In this document: positions 9,104 through 17,775 of the stretch, in pieces | Position numbering within the stretch: position 1 is the stretch's first letter | Layout: every line of letters begins with the position of its first letter | Origin: Flavobacteriaceae bacterium | GTDB taxonomy: Bacteria > Bacteroidota > Bacteroidia > Flavobacteriales > Flavobacteriaceae | Reading direction: 5' to 3' | Assembly (NCBI GenBank): GCA_017856235.1 | Contig: JAFMFH010000009.1 | Location: 1-38,766 of the forward strand | Length of the DNA stretch: 38,766 bases | Program-made: the position numbers and the translations under genes | Notes under the pieces: model-generated | The model's database searches: none | What the model saw: the letters and a program-made list of their open reading frames with translations, nothing else | Told to the model about the DNA's origin: nothing

Positions 9104-10009
9104 TTAAAAAATTTCCGCAATCATACATCTAGCACTTCCGCCACCAAATTTTTCAATAGTTTTAATATCAGAGTGTATAATCTCTGTATGATTCAATATT
9201 CTAGATAACTGGTCTGTTTTAATTGACTCATATGCTGAGGAACTCATAATAAGCTTTGGGTTTAATTCTTTATCAACTAGTTGAATGCAATTACCAAGAT
9301 AAGAAGTCATTTGATTATTTGATATATCAATTATTTCTAGATCAGAATCTTCAAGAGATTTAATTATCTTTTGCTTCTGATCATTATCTTTTATAGATTC
9401 AAGACAAATCAAAGAAAAGTTATTACAGACTGACATTAATACATTGGTATGATAAATAGGTTTAGATTCATATGTAGAATTAAATACTACAGGACTATAA
9501 TTTAGATCATTACAGAATTTTATAAATAGCTCCTCGTCAGACCTCATTGATAGGGAACAGTATGCAATATTTTTTCTACGATCAAGAACCATACTTCCTG
9601 TACCCTCTAAAAATTTATTTTGATTTTCAAAACTAGAATAATCATGTGTTATTTCTATATTGAAACCTTTTTTTTGGAGTTTTCTTAAAATACCAGATTC
9701 TCTTTCAAGTCTCCTATTTTCTGCAAACATTGGGTATATTACTGCATTGTTTTTATGATGAAACGATATCCAATTATTAGGAAATACAGCGTCAGGAGTA
9801 TCATGTAAGCTTTCATCCTTTATTGAATATACTGAAACACCATTATCCGATATAGTATTTTTTAATTTTTCAAACTCTTCTAAAGCTTGAATAGAAACTT
9901 TAGAATCAGCTACTTTTTTAGATTGAAAAACATTATCATCCATTGTAAATTCATTAGCTCTGAATTTTTCCGGACTAATCATAAGAATATTTGAAGTAAA
10001 ATGCATCAT
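9104..10009 (-). CDS. ctlX: Guanidine-group hydrolase, CtlX (citrulline utilization) type
   Basis: The protein belongs to the arginine deiminase/amidinotransferase superfamily. Visible features are DTPDAVFPNNWISFH near residue 70, EGTGSMVLDR with the catalytic Glu, YHTNVLMSV with the active-site His, and the C-terminal GGGSARCMIAEIF with the nucleophile Cys. I place the start at ATG 10009, where ATGA overlaps the TGA stop of the upstream gene (10006-10008), implying translational coupling; ATG 10006 is an alternative. About 301 residues fits the family. CtlX-type enzymes have been linked to citrulline breakdown, while other members act on arginine or methylarginines. The substrate here is inferred only from family and from the ornithine aminotransferase elsewhere in the window. 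Confidence 0.82.
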   Translation of the reverse strand: MMHFTSNILMISPEKFRANEFTMDDNVFQSKKVADSKVSIQALEEFEKLKNTISDNGVSVYSIKDESLHDTPDAVFPNNWISFHHKNNAVIYPMFAENRRLERESGILRKLQKKGFNIEITHDYSSFENQNKFLEGTGSMVLDRRKNIAYCSLSMRSDEELFIKFCNDLNYSPVVFNSTYESKPIYHTNVLMSVCNNFSLICLESIKDNDQKQKIIKSLEDSDLEIIDISNNQMTSYLGNCIQLVDKELNPKLIMSSSAYESIKTDQLSRILNHTEIIHSDIKTIEKFGGGSARCMIAEIF

Positions 10010-10920
10010 AATTCTCTTGCTAATGGTAAAGTTGAACATCTAAAAAGACCTGACATTTTCGAAACATTTGAATAATCTACTTTTTCTACTAATACACCTT
10101 TTTCTTCAAGCCATTTATTAAGCCTTTTAAATTTTGAATGAGAAACAATTATTTCAGGGGAAATAACTAAAACATTTGATGTCAGCATAAAAGTCTCTTC
10201 TGGACTTGCAAGAAAGATGTTTTTTTTACCAAAAAGATTTATTAAATATTCAACATCTTCTTTTTTCTTAAAACCATCTGGACAAATAATTGCTTTATCC
10301 TTTGATATAGTCTGAAAACAGCAGTCTAAGTGAAGAGTATTTTCAAAAATATTTGTATTAGATTTTTTAATATCAATTGGGATTATTTCTTTGTTATTAA
10401 TTATTCTTTTTAGATAATCTATTGATTCGTTATTAGTTCTAGCTGTAATTAGAGAAGGATAATCTTCTTCAGAATAAGTGCCGATAAAAACTTTATCATT
10501 ATGGACTATTACATCACCTCCTTCTATATGCATAAATTCAGGAAGTTTAATTACTCCAACATTAAAATTTTTTATTATATCACTAATTCCATCAATTTCA
10601 TCTTGCCTATTTGGAACAATATTAGATTGAAAAAAAACATTTGAAATGACAAATCCAAGATCTCTGGTAAAAATTTGGTTACAATTATTTATATTTTTTG
10701 GCCTTATTACTTCGACATTATGCTTTAATAGTTTTTTTTTAAAGCTCTCTACTTCTTTTTTTAAATCCTTCTCAAATGGATATGAATTATTCTTGATATG
10801 ATAAAGGGACCTAGGATCAAAAGCGTCTGATTCAGAAGGTGGATTCCCAAGATTATCAGCTATTCCAAGGATGACAGTTTTTAAGCTAGAATATTCGTTT
10901 TCAATATTAATATTTAACAT
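10006..10920 (-). CDS. Dimethylarginine/arginine deiminase-like hydrolase
   Basis: This is a second member of the guanidine-modifying superfamily, 304 residues. The catalytic layout is visible: IFTRDLGF (83-90), HIEGGD (131-136), TLHLDCCF with the active-site His, and RCSTLPLAREL at the C-terminus with nucleophile Cys295. Proteins of this kind are annotated as dimethylarginine dimethylaminohydrolase or arginine deiminase-like; both release an amine or ammonia and leave citrulline. It overlaps the upstream ccsBA gene by one base (TAATG) and the downstream ctlX-like gene by four, so the three genes appear to form one transcript. The two hydrolases are distinct subfamilies, not a simple duplication. 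Confidence 0.83.
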   Translation of the reverse strand: MLNINIENEYSSLKTVILGIADNLGNPPSESDAFDPRSLYHIKNNSYPFEKDLKKEVESFKKKLLKHNVEVIRPKNINNCNQIFTRDLGFVISNVFFQSNIVPNRQDEIDGISDIIKNFNVGVIKLPEFMHIEGGDVIVHNDKVFIGTYSEEDYPSLITARTNNESIDYLKRIINNKEIIPIDIKKSNTNIFENTLHLDCCFQTISKDKAIICPDGFKKKEDVEYLINLFGKKNIFLASPEETFMLTSNVLVISPEIIVSHSKFKRLNKWLEEKGVLVEKVDYSNVSKMSGLFRCSTLPLAREL

Positions 10921-13900
10921 TAAAGTACTTTGGTTTTCTTATTTGCAAAATAAGAAATTAAGCCTAAAATGAATACAAAAACAGTTGAATAATAAACAAA
11001 GTCTGGAGTAATAACTTTTTCACCTGAAGCATATGAATGAAGTCCAACTAAATAAAAGTTTACTCCGAAATAAGTCATTATTATTGCTGCAAAAGAAATA
11101 ATACTCATTAGATTAAATAACCATTTATTATTTAACTTAGGTATAATTCTTAAATGAAGAACAGCAGTATAAATCATTATACTAATTAAGGCCCATGTTT
11201 CTTTTGGGTCCCATCCCCAATATCTACCCCAACTTTCATTTGCCCACATTCCTCCTAAAAAATTTCCTATAGTAAGCATTACTAAACCTATAGTAAGAGA
11301 TAACTCATTAACAATAGTAAGCTCCTCAAGTTTCCTAGATAGCACTTTTCTATTCTTCTTTGTGGCAATTATAGTTAAAATTAAGGTCACAATACCAAGT
11401 ATCATACCTATTGCAAATGGACCATAACTACCAACAATTACTGCAACATGGATCATTAACCAATAACTATCTAGAACTGGCTGAAGATTAGCTATAGAAG
11501 GATCAAGCCAATTCATGTGCGCAATTGAAAGAATAATTGATGCGACAAATGTAGATGAGGCAAGAGTAAAATATGATTTTCTTCCAAAAATAATTCCAAA
11601 TATTACAGTAGCCCAGGCAACAAAAATTATCGATTCATATGCATCACTCCAAGGAGCATGCCCCGCAATATACCACCTAGCTGCAAGGCCAATGGTATTA
11701 AAAACAAATAAAGTAATTATTAATGACTCAAAAAGCTTTATAAGATGACCTGTAAACTTATTGTCATAAAATATTTGAAAAATTAGAATTAAGAGCAAAC
11801 CAAGACCTGCAAAGAGATACCACTTATAAAGTCTGTTAAATATATCTGCTTTGTTGTATACAATCTCTGAATTGATTTTGAAGTCAGATGGCATTACTTT
11901 ACTTCCATATTTTTTCTGAAACCCTTTAATGCTCTCTAGAAGCTCTTCAGACTGTGTGTAGTCTTGGTCCTGTCTTGCTATTCTTAGTGTTTGAAAATAG
12001 AGGTTTAGAACATTATTAACATAGAGTGAATCAGCTCCTTCATAACTATGTTCGGAAATTTCAGGATAAGAAATCCATTTGTTATTAATATCATTTGGGA
12101 CAGGAAATATTCTCATAATTTTTCCCTCTAGAGCAGAATAAAGTAAATTTACTCTTCTGTCAAGCTCAATAATATCTTTTTCGATTTGAGACGGAACGTT
12201 AGACAAATATGCTTTTTCAAGGTTAGTTGCAAGTTTATAATTACCAAGTGAGTCAAAGAATGAAACTAGTGGTACTTTTTTTATTTTTTCATCTATCCCA
12301 ATTATTCTCTTTATGGTATCTCCTTTTTGTCCAGATTTTATATATATAATGGGAGCATTAAACCATACACCTGGATTGTCCATTATTGATACTAAAACTT
12401 GGTCTGAATTTAAACCATTATATGAGTTTGACTTACTGACTTTTCTCAATAATTCAGATGAGAAAGTATTAGCTGGTTTCATTCTTCCACCACTATCTTG
12501 AATGACAATCTTACCAAAACTATTCGCATGTTCCTTTGAAATCGAACTTTCTGAAATGATTGAATCAATGAATTCAGTTTTTAAGTTTACTTCTAAACTC
12601 TGGGCTGACAATACTGTTGACGATAAAAGAAAAACAACTAAAGAGGTCTTTTTATTTAGTTGCTTTGCAAGAAATTTAAATCTTGTATTCCCAACGAAGA
12701 ATATTGCAGTCATACTTATAAATAAAAGAAGGTATCCTGCGTAAGTAATAAATGTTCCCCAAAAATCGTCATTCACCGACAGAACTGTACCTTTTTCATC
12801 AGGGTCAAATGATGCTTGAAAAAAACGGTATCCCTTATGATTCAAAATATTATTCATAAAAATGTCGTAGTCAAATATTTTATCATCCTCAACAGTTACT
12901 TTACTTTTAAATGATGAATAGCTATTCTCAGTACCCGGATATTTTTCAGCAATAAAGTCGTTTAGCTTAATACTAAATGGAAGCTGCACCTCATCTGAAC
13001 CATATGATAGATAAAAATCAAGATCATCAATAGTTACCTTCTCAGGATTATTAACATACCCTCTACCACCCAATAGAGAGACATTTTTTGACTTTCCATT
13101 ATAATTTACCTTAAGGTATAGAGCATCCTCAACTTCCCTATCAGTTACCTCAGCATCTACAATCTCAAAAACTCCTCTTAATGCTGGTTCAGGAAACACA
13201 AACTGAAATCCAGGAATTTGATAAAGAGATCTTAATTCAAGTAGTTGTTTTTTATCTTTATTTAATTCTGCACTTTGTTGGTTAGACATAATAGTATAGA
13301 TTCCATCAAACGGAGATTCTATATAATATTCACCTGCTTCAGAAGTAATATTTATAGCACCTTTTTGGTAGTAATTAAATGAAAAAAGTATATTTTGTAT
13401 ACTAGTAATTTGCCCTTCCTTGATATAATGCTCTTGTCTATTTCCATCTAACGCCTCTACAAGTTTTATATATCTTTCTCCTGAGGGGTCAAGGACTAGA
13501 TCTTCAGTTACATTTTCTTTATAATCATGGTATGAAATGGAAAAATCTTTGGAGTAAAAATCATCATTTATAGTGAAGTCATTATTTACATGTTCAGATA
13601 AAAGAAGGTATGACTTTAATGTCTTTCTTTGAGGTACTCCATCTTCAACTCCATCTACAAAAACAGTTAAATATGTTTTTTCTGAAAGGTAAGTATTAGA
13701 TACATTATTTTCTCTTATGGGCATTACCCCCTCATCACCAATGTATCTAGTTACGAAAGCACCAAGTAAAATAAAGATAAAGGAAAGATGAAGTATTAAT
13801 ACAGATAATTTCTCTTTGCTCAGCAGATTATACTTCTTGATATTACCGATGAAATTGACCATAAGCAAAAGCATGAGAAGCTCAAACCACCAGGCATTGT

Positions 13901-14036
13901 AAATCCAAATTCTGGCAGCATCTGTAGAATACCAGCTCTCTAAAAAGGTACCAATACCCATTGCTACAGGAAACAAAATCAGCAAAATAAGCATAAATTT
14001 TGTGGAGAAAAGGAGTTGAAAAATTTTAGATATCAT
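10920..14036 (-). CDS. ccsBA: Fused cytochrome c biogenesis protein (ResB-CcsA)
   Basis: This 1038-residue membrane protein fuses both halves of the System II cytochrome c maturation machine, which exports heme and attaches it to apocytochromes outside the inner membrane. The N-terminal part is ResB-like: hydrophobic spans near residues 10-30, 45-62 and 78-96, then a long periplasmic domain. The C-terminal third is CcsA: ARWYIAGHAPWSDAYES, SYWLMIHV, the WWD heme-handling motif WGRYWGWDPKETWAL (about 936-950) and LVGLHSYASG with a further heme-binding His. A middle periplasmic region separates the halves. Fusion is common in Bacteroidota. It is the first gene of a minus-strand run leading into the two guanidine hydrolases. 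Confidence 0.92.
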   Translation of the reverse strand: MISKIFQLLFSTKFMLILLILFPVAMGIGTFLESWYSTDAARIWIYNAWWFELLMLLLMVNFIGNIKKYNLLSKEKLSVLILHLSFIFILLGAFVTRYIGDEGVMPIRENNVSNTYLSEKTYLTVFVDGVEDGVPQRKTLKSYLLLSEHVNNDFTINDDFYSKDFSISYHDYKENVTEDLVLDPSGERYIKLVEALDGNRQEHYIKEGQITSIQNILFSFNYYQKGAINITSEAGEYYIESPFDGIYTIMSNQQSAELNKDKKQLLELRSLYQIPGFQFVFPEPALRGVFEIVDAEVTDREVEDALYLKVNYNGKSKNVSLLGGRGYVNNPEKVTIDDLDFYLSYGSDEVQLPFSIKLNDFIAEKYPGTENSYSSFKSKVTVEDDKIFDYDIFMNNILNHKGYRFFQASFDPDEKGTVLSVNDDFWGTFITYAGYLLLFISMTAIFFVGNTRFKFLAKQLNKKTSLVVFLLSSTVLSAQSLEVNLKTEFIDSIISESSISKEHANSFGKIVIQDSGGRMKPANTFSSELLRKVSKSNSYNGLNSDQVLVSIMDNPGVWFNAPIIYIKSGQKGDTIKRIIGIDEKIKKVPLVSFFDSLGNYKLATNLEKAYLSNVPSQIEKDIIELDRRVNLLYSALEGKIMRIFPVPNDINNKWISYPEISEHSYEGADSLYVNNVLNLYFQTLRIARQDQDYTQSEELLESIKGFQKKYGSKVMPSDFKINSEIVYNKADIFNRLYKWYLFAGLGLLLILIFQIFYDNKFTGHLIKLFESLIITLFVFNTIGLAARWYIAGHAPWSDAYESIIFVAWATVIFGIIFGRKSYFTLASSTFVASIILSIAHMNWLDPSIANLQPVLDSYWLMIHVAVIVGSYGPFAIGMILGIVTLILTIIATKKNRKVLSRKLEELTIVNELSLTIGLVMLTIGNFLGGMWANESWGRYWGWDPKETWALISIMIYTAVLHLRIIPKLNNKWLFNLMSIISFAAIIMTYFGVNFYLVGLHSYASGEKVITPDFVYYSTVFVFILGLISYFANKKTKVL

Positions 14037-14110
14037 TTACAGGGCCTAAAGATAAATATGAATTTTTAATATTTAGAATTATTCTAAACAATTAGGTGTT
14101 AAAGTTTAAT

Positions 14111-14118
14111 TAAATTTG
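14111..14118 (+). promoter_or_regulatory. Candidate -7 box for the kdsC operon
   Basis: TAAATTTG matches the Bacteroidota -7 consensus TAnnTTTG exactly and lies 16 bases before the kdsC ATG, which would give a short leader. No good TTTG -33 element is visible at the expected distance, so this is moderate evidence only. Confidence 0.4.
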
Positions 14119-14133
14119 CACCTTTAAAGTATT

Positions 14134-14634
14134 ATGGATTCATACAAGATAAGACTAAAGGATATTACCACATTTATTTTTGATGTGGATGGTGTTTTGA
14201 CTAATGGTAAAATTATTTACACTCATGACGGTAAAATTGATAGACAATTTTATGCAAAAGATGGATATGCAATCAAATACGCCATATCTAAAGGTTATAA
14301 AATAGCTATTATATCGGGGGGAATACAAGAAAATGTCAGAAAAAGATTGAACTCTCTTGGTGTTGAAGATGTATTTCTAAAAGCATTTAATAAAATTGAA
14401 GTTTTGGAAAAATTCATAAAAGAAAAAAAAATTGATTCAAAAAACATTTTATACATGGGAGATGATAATCCAGATATTGATGTTCTTAAAGTAGTTGGAA
14501 TTTCATCTTGCCCAAATGATGCCTCTGTTGACGTAAAATCAATTTGCGATTATATATCTCACAAAGATGGTGGTTTAGGCTGTGTAAGAGATGTAATTGA
14601 ACAGGTAATGAGAATTCATAACAAATGGATTTAA
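14134..14634 (+). CDS. kdsC: Kdo-8-phosphate phosphatase KdsC
   Basis: KdsC removes phosphate from Kdo-8-phosphate, the step after KdsA. At 166 residues it has the usual length of this cap-less HAD phosphatase. Visible motifs are FIFDVDGVLTNG with catalytic Asp17 and Asp19, the AIISGG segment (motif II), a Lys in VFLKAFNK (motif III) and YMGDDNPD (motif IV). It overlaps the following maf gene by ten bases and starts the plus-strand run that continues through the photolyase cluster. The family is clear. Confidence 0.93.
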   Translation: MDSYKIRLKDITTFIFDVDGVLTNGKIIYTHDGKIDRQFYAKDGYAIKYAISKGYKIAIISGGIQENVRKRLNSLGVEDVFLKAFNKIEVLEKFIKEKKIDSKNILYMGDDNPDIDVLKVVGISSCPNDASVDVKSICDYISHKDGGLGCVRDVIEQVMRIHNKWI

Positions 14635-15221
14635 TAAATAATTCCAATTACACCATAATTCTCGGATCAGGCTCAGCAAGAAGAAAAGAATTATTAGAAA
14701 TGACTGGAATTACTTTTCAGGTTAACTCAATCCCTGTTAATGAAAGTTTTCCAGAGCATCTTAAAGCTAAAGAAATAGCCGAATATATTGTGGAAAACAA
14801 AGCTGCTCCTTTTCAAAATATAGTTAAAAACAATCAAATAATAATTCTTGCTGATACTTTAGTATGGTTTGAAGATAAATGCTGGGGTAAACCAAAAGAC
14901 AAAAATGAGGCTAAGTCAATGTTAAAAATGATTGCAGGTAATTCTCACGATGTTATTACATCTGTAGGCTTTCTTACCAAAAAGAATTTTGAAATATTAA
15001 CTGAATCTACCAAAATAACTTATAAACTTCTAACTGAAAAAGAAATTGATTTTTATGTTGAAACTATAAATCCAATTGATAAAGCTGGAAGTTATGGGAT
15101 ACAAGATTGGATTGGAATGATAGGAGTAGAAAATATTAATGGAAGCTACACAAGTGTTTTAGGTCTTCCAGTACCTCAAGTAACAAACAAATTAACAGAA
15201 ATTATCAATGGAAATCTTTAA
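14625..15221 (+). CDS. maf: Maf-like nucleoside triphosphate pyrophosphatase
   Basis: Maf proteins hydrolyse non-canonical or certain normal nucleoside triphosphates to monophosphates, and some affect septum formation. The 198 residues include the N-terminal signature ILGSGSARRKELL (12-24), ILADTLVW with the catalytic Asp, GKPKDKNEAKSML, and DKAGSYGIQDWIG near residues 148-160. It overlaps kdsC by ten bases and the SRPBCC gene by fourteen. Which nucleotide this subgroup prefers (YhdE- or YceF-like) cannot be told from the sequence alone. Confidence 0.9.
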   Translation: MDLINNSNYTIILGSGSARRKELLEMTGITFQVNSIPVNESFPEHLKAKEIAEYIVENKAAPFQNIVKNNQIIILADTLVWFEDKCWGKPKDKNEAKSMLKMIAGNSHDVITSVGFLTKKNFEILTESTKITYKLLTEKEIDFYVETINPIDKAGSYGIQDWIGMIGVENINGSYTSVLGLPVPQVTNKLTEIINGNL

Positions 15222-15672
15222 GTTAAAATATTCACAAAAGCTACCCATAAGTTTGAATGAAGCATGGGATTTTTTATTATCGCCGAATAATTTGGAATTA
15301 ATAACTCCCAGGTCCATGGATTTCAAAATTACTGATTGGGATAATAAGAAAGCTTATCCAGGTCAAATTATTCAGTATACTGTAAAACCTATACTTGGAA
15401 TTAAAATTAATTGGGTAACTGAAATAACACAAGTGAAGACTAATGAATTCTTTATTGATGAGCAAAGGTTTGGTCCATATAGTTTTTGGCACCACAAACA
15501 CTTCATTAAAGAGATTAAAGACGGTGTTCTTATGGAAGATTTAATTCATTATAAATTACCACTAGGTCCTCTTGGAAAGCTTCTAAATTCTCTATTTATT
15601 AATTCTAAATTGAACAGTATTTTTAAATACAGACAACTAGAATTAATAAAAATATTTGGGGATTATAAATAA
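15208..15672 (+). CDS. SRPBCC (START/Bet v1-like) ligand-binding fold protein
   Basis: The 154-residue protein begins with the helix-grip pattern KYSQKLPISLNEAWDFLLSP followed by NLELITP, typical of SRPBCC proteins in which an incoming substrate would sit between a long helix and a curved sheet. Mid-protein GPYSFWHHKHFI and the tail FKYRQLELIKIFG resemble the group often labelled cell-division-inhibitor or cyclase-like. No catalytic role is established. Its overlap with maf (14 bases) and its TAATG junction with the SDR gene place it at the head of the photolyase cluster, where it may bind a small hydrophobic molecule. Confidence 0.72.
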   Translation: MEIFKLKYSQKLPISLNEAWDFLLSPNNLELITPRSMDFKITDWDNKKAYPGQIIQYTVKPILGIKINWVTEITQVKTNEFFIDEQRFGPYSFWHHKHFIKEIKDGVLMEDLIHYKLPLGPLGKLLNSLFINSKLNSIFKYRQLELIKIFGDYK

Positions 15673-16364
15673 TGAAAAACATATTACTAATAGGTGGCTC
15701 ATCAGGAATTGGTTATGAGCTATCAATGAAATTAGAGAATGATCACAAAGTATTTGTATCAACTCGAAATCCAGATAAGTTTTCTGGATCAAATATTACT
15801 GCAAATAGATTAGACTTAGATGAAGATTATAATGCTGATTGGCTTCCTGACAGCCTAGATGGATTCATCTATTTGCCAGGTACAATTAATTTAAGACCAT
15901 TTAAAGGTCTAACACCGTCAACTTTTATTGATGATTTTAATATTAACATATTAGGTTGTGTTAAAATTCTTCAGGCTGTTCTACCAAGGCTTCAATCCTC
16001 AGAAAGTGCTAGTGTAGTTTTCTTTAGCACAGTTGCAGTTAAAATGGGAATGCCATTTCATAGTTCTGTTTCTGCGTCAAAAGGTGCAATTGAAGGATTA
16101 ACTAGATCGCTTGCTGCTGAATTTGCACCAAAGATCAGGGTAAACGCTGTTGCTCCATCTATTATTAATACTCCAATGTCTGAAAAATTCCTTAATTCAG
16201 AAACTAAGATTGAAAATGCTCGAAATAGACATCCACTTAAAGAGATTGGATCAGCAAAAGATATTGCTGAAATAGTAAAGTTTTTACTTATTGATGAGAG
16301 CAAGTGGATGACTGGACAGATAATACCCTTTGATGGTGGTATGAGTTCTGTTAAAACTAATTAA
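15672..16364 (+). CDS. Short-chain dehydrogenase/reductase family protein lacking the catalytic Tyr
   Basis: This 230-residue SDR keeps the Rossmann nucleotide-binding motif GGSSGIG (8-14), Ser119 in VVFFSTVAV, Lys137 in SASKGAIEG and the C-terminal [10 protein letters not shown]. The position four residues before the Lys, normally the catalytic Tyr of YxxxK, is Val133. It may therefore bind NAD(P) without ordinary SDR chemistry or use another acid. The gene starts on the last base of the SRPBCC stop codon and its own stop (TAATG) is joined to the DUF2256 start, so it is coupled to the photolyase genes on both sides. The substrate is unknown. Confidence 0.85.
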   Translation: MKNILLIGGSSGIGYELSMKLENDHKVFVSTRNPDKFSGSNITANRLDLDEDYNADWLPDSLDGFIYLPGTINLRPFKGLTPSTFIDDFNINILGCVKILQAVLPRLQSSESASVVFFSTVAVKMGMPFHSSVSASKGAIEGLTRSLAAEFAPKIRVNAVAPSIINTPMSEKFLNSETKIENARNRHPLKEIGSAKDIAEIVKFLLIDESKWMTGQIIPFDGGMSSVKTN

Positions 16365-16510
16365 TGAGAGGTGTAAAAAAATCTAACCTACCAAAAAAAA
16401 TATGCCCAACCTGTGGCCTAGAGTTTATTTGGAGAAAAAAATGGGAAAAAGATTGGGCTAAAGTTAAATATTGTAGCAAGACATGTCGAGTAAAAAAAAT
16501 ACAAGTATAG
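16364..16510 (+). CDS. DUF2256 small zinc-ribbon-like protein
   Basis: A 48-residue frame starts at the ATG that shares its A with the SDR stop codon. It reads [20 protein letters not shown] and then VKYCSKTCR, matching DUF2256: two Cys pairs (C14/C17 and C37/C41) with a basic Trp-rich stretch between them, likely a bound zinc. DUF2256 genes are commonly found beside cryptochrome/photolyase genes, as here. Its last 28 bases overlap the start of the CRY-DASH gene in another frame, so the two are probably translationally coupled. Function is unknown; nucleic-acid or protein binding is plausible. Confidence 0.88.
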   Translation: MRGVKKSNLPKKICPTCGLEFIWRKKWEKDWAKVKYCSKTCRVKKIQV

Positions 16511-17775
16511 TTTGGTTTAGAAATAATTTAAGAATTGAAGATAATTCTGCTCTTTATAATGCTGTAAATCAATCAGATAGAGTTATAGGATATGTAAATA
16601 TAGATCCAAGTAATTTTAAATATACACCGTATGGGTTCAAAAAAATAGAGAAGTACAGAGCTAAGTTTTTACTTGAGTCTATTTCAGACCTAAAGCAAAA
16701 CCTAAATAATTTAAATATCTCTCTTATTATTGATTATAATGAGATTAAAGAGTCATTTAAACCATTCATTTTGAAGTATGATGTTGATTCAATATATATG
16801 CAGAGAGAGTGGACAAGGGATGAACTAATTGAGGAAGATTCTATACCTAAAAATATAAATACACTAAAATATTTTGATCAGTTTTTATATTCTCCAGAAG
16901 ATGTAAAAAATATTTATGAAAATATTCCTAGAGGTTTTTCAAATTTTAGAAAAAAATGTGAAAAATACTTAAAGGTTAATAATCCAATATCAATTCCTAA
17001 GCCAATGATTGAGGATAATTTATTGGAAGATTTTTATGACATTCCAAATCTTAATGATTTAGGCTTTGAAGAATTTGAGGTTAATGAAAATTCAGCTTTC
17101 AAGTTTAAAGGAGGTGAAACTGCTGGCAAGTCTAGAGTTGATGATTATTTTTTTAAAACAAAAAATGTATCTAAGTACAAGCATACTCGTAACGGCTTAC
17201 TTGGAAAAAACTACAGTTCAAAATTTTCATCATGGCTTGCAAATGGATCATTATCTGCTAGATACATTTATAATAAGCTTATGGAATATGAAAATGATAT
17301 AGAAAAAAATGAATCTACCTATTGGTTGTTTTTTGAACTTCTTTGGAGAGATTTCTTTAAATATGTTTCAATGCAACATCGAAATAAGTTTTTTAGCAAA
17401 GATGGAATATATGGGATTGAAAAGGAATGGTCACAAGAAAAATCAAAGATTAAAAGCTGGATAAATGGAGAAACTAAAGAAAAATTTGTAAATGCAAATA
17501 TGATAGAACTTGCATCTACTGGATTCATGTCAAACAGAGGCAGACAAAATGTAGCAAACTATTTAACAAAAGAGTTGAAAATTGACTGGAGAATAGGTGC
17601 AGAATATTTTGAAGCATTTCTAATTGATTATGATGTTCATAGCAATTATGGTAATTGGCTTTATAATGCAGGGATTGGGAATGACTCAATGCCATTTAGA
17701 AAGTTTAATCCTACTCTTCAATCTGAAAGATATGATCCTAATAAAGATTATGAAAACACTTGGTTAAATGGATAG
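16483..17775 (+). CDS. DASH-family cryptochrome/photolyase
   Basis: The 430-residue flavoprotein has an N-terminal antenna-type alpha/beta domain ([20 protein letters not shown]) and a C-terminal FAD-binding helical domain with [62 protein letters not shown] and [20 protein letters not shown]. The TRNGLLG-YSSKFS-WL-NG segment is typical of CRY-DASH. Such proteins repair cyclobutane dimers, mainly in single-stranded DNA, and may sense blue light. It overlaps DUF2256 by 28 bases and the next gene by eight. The DASH assignment is from conserved motifs, not a tree. Confidence 0.92.
   Translation: MSSKKNTSIVWFRNNLRIEDNSALYNAVNQSDRVIGYVNIDPSNFKYTPYGFKKIEKYRAKFLLESISDLKQNLNNLNISLIIDYNEIKESFKPFILKYDVDSIYMQREWTRDELIEEDSIPKNINTLKYFDQFLYSPEDVKNIYENIPRGFSNFRKKCEKYLKVNNPISIPKPMIEDNLLEDFYDIPNLNDLGFEEFEVNENSAFKFKGGETAGKSRVDDYFFKTKNVSKYKHTRNGLLGKNYSSKFSSWLANGSLSARYIYNKLMEYENDIEKNESTYWLFFELLWRDFFKYVSMQHRNKFFSKDGIYGIEKEWSQEKSKIKSWINGETKEKFVNANMIELASTGFMSNRGRQNVANYLTKELKIDWRIGAEYFEAFLIDYDVHSNYGNWLYNAGIGNDSMPFRKFNPTLQSERYDPNKDYENTWLNG

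Noticed and set aside
9031-9120. Longer start for the BNR-repeat protein
   Set aside because: The extra 30 residues would put a second hydrophobic leader in front of a clean signal peptide that begins at 9030.
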